Shown piece by piece: positions 5,154 to 5,265 of a stretch of 5,265 nt of DNA. The translations under genes were made by a program, and so were the position numbers. Positions within the stretch are counted from its first letter, which is position 1; the number at the start of each line of letters is the position of its first letter. Source of the DNA: Candidatus Zixiibacteriota bacterium (GTDB lineage Bacteria; Zixibacteria; MSB-5A5; GN15; FEB-12); the NCBI GenBank assembly GCA_023700785.1, contig JAMPYH010000203.1:1-5265 (forward strand), read 5' to 3'. Below the pieces are notes generated by a model that worked only from the letters and a program-made list of their open reading frames with translations, made no database searches and was not told the origin of the DNA.

Positions 5154-5265
5154 TTAGGCGACAGTCTTGGTCTCGTGGGATTCTTCGGCCATCGTATGCC
5201 CGCATTCCGGACACTTGGTGTAGTCCCCTTTGACCTTCGAGGTCTTCTGCACCATGAACGGATGA
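5154..5265 (-). CDS. C-terminal end of an unrecognised protein with a CPECG motif (cut by the window edge)
   Basis: The minus strand is open from the right edge to a TAA at 5156-5154, giving 37 codons that end HPF-MVQKTSKVKGDYTKCPECGHTMAEESHETKTVA (read with the dash as a break). The stretch is rich in Lys, Thr and Glu and holds one CPECG (CxxC) pair of the type used in zinc ribbons. The partner pair, if any, would be upstream, outside the window. An ATG at 5255 could start a 33-residue protein, but the ten bases before it (TCATCCGTTC) show no Shine-Dalgarno site, so I think this is the tail of a longer gene. Topoisomerase I is a common neighbour upstream of xerC-hslVU and has C-terminal zinc ribbons, but this end lacks the second Cys pair expected there. 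I do not assign a function. Reality as coding is supported by the hairpin terminator 25 bases past its stop. Confidence 0.6.
   Translation of the reverse strand, partial: HPFMVQKTSKVKGDYTKCPECGHTMAEESHETKTVA

Noticed and set aside
1..5265. NrdR-box pair, CRISPR repeats, tRNA or riboswitch within the window
   Set aside because: I found no tandem AT-rich 16-base NrdR boxes, no regularly spaced repeats and no tRNA-like cloverleaf. The glyA leader of about 58 bases is too short for known glycine or folate riboswitches.

Overview
The window is a compact bacterial housekeeping block of about 5.3 kb with roughly balanced GC. Every gene I can support lies on the minus strand, so transcription runs from high to low coordinates. 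The gene order, read in that direction, is: the C-terminal end of an unrecognised small or zinc-motif protein (5265-5154), a Xer-type tyrosine recombinase (5050-4136), hslV (4125-3589), hslU (3592-2243), glyA (2115-856), a UPF0045/MTH1187-type thiamine-binding-like protein (856-548), cutA (548-231) and the N-terminal 59 residues of nrdR (178 to the left edge). The long reading frames on the plus strand are antisense shadows of these genes.

Layout. At the right end, the edge gene stops and is followed by a perfect 13-bp hairpin that fits an intrinsic terminator. A promoter-like pair then lies directly in front of the recombinase. The recombinase, hslV and hslU form a tight unit: a 10-base gap, then a 4-base ATGA overlap. 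This recalls the xerC/codV-hslV/clpQ-hslU/clpY order known from Firmicutes and other phyla. A 127-base gap after hslU holds a weak hairpin and a second promoter-like pair. It is followed by glyA, UPF0045 and cutA, which are joined by two successive one-base TGATG overlaps. nrdR follows after 52 bases.

How the genes work together. HslV is the threonine protease and HslU its AAA+ unfoldase; together they form one ATP-dependent protease. The recombinase probably resolves chromosome dimers at a dif site that is not in this window. GlyA supplies glycine and one-carbon units, which are used for thymidylate and purine synthesis. NrdR represses ribonucleotide reductase genes, so glyA and nrdR share a nucleotide-supply theme, and their close linkage is well known in Proteobacteria. 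Here two small proteins expected to have ferredoxin-like folds, UPF0045 and CutA, sit between them.

Organism. This is bacterial, with Shine-Dalgarno sites of AGGAG/AGGAAGG type. HslV has a short propeptide (MKLHA before the catalytic Thr), like the Thermotoga and Firmicutes proteins and unlike E. coli. The gene set does not fix a phylum. The mixture of Firmicutes-like xer-hslVU order and glyA/nrdR linkage would fit an uncultured lineage, but that is a guess. I see no mobile element, CRISPR array, tRNA or rRNA, and no clear novel system. The points worth checking are regulatory structures and the operon composition.
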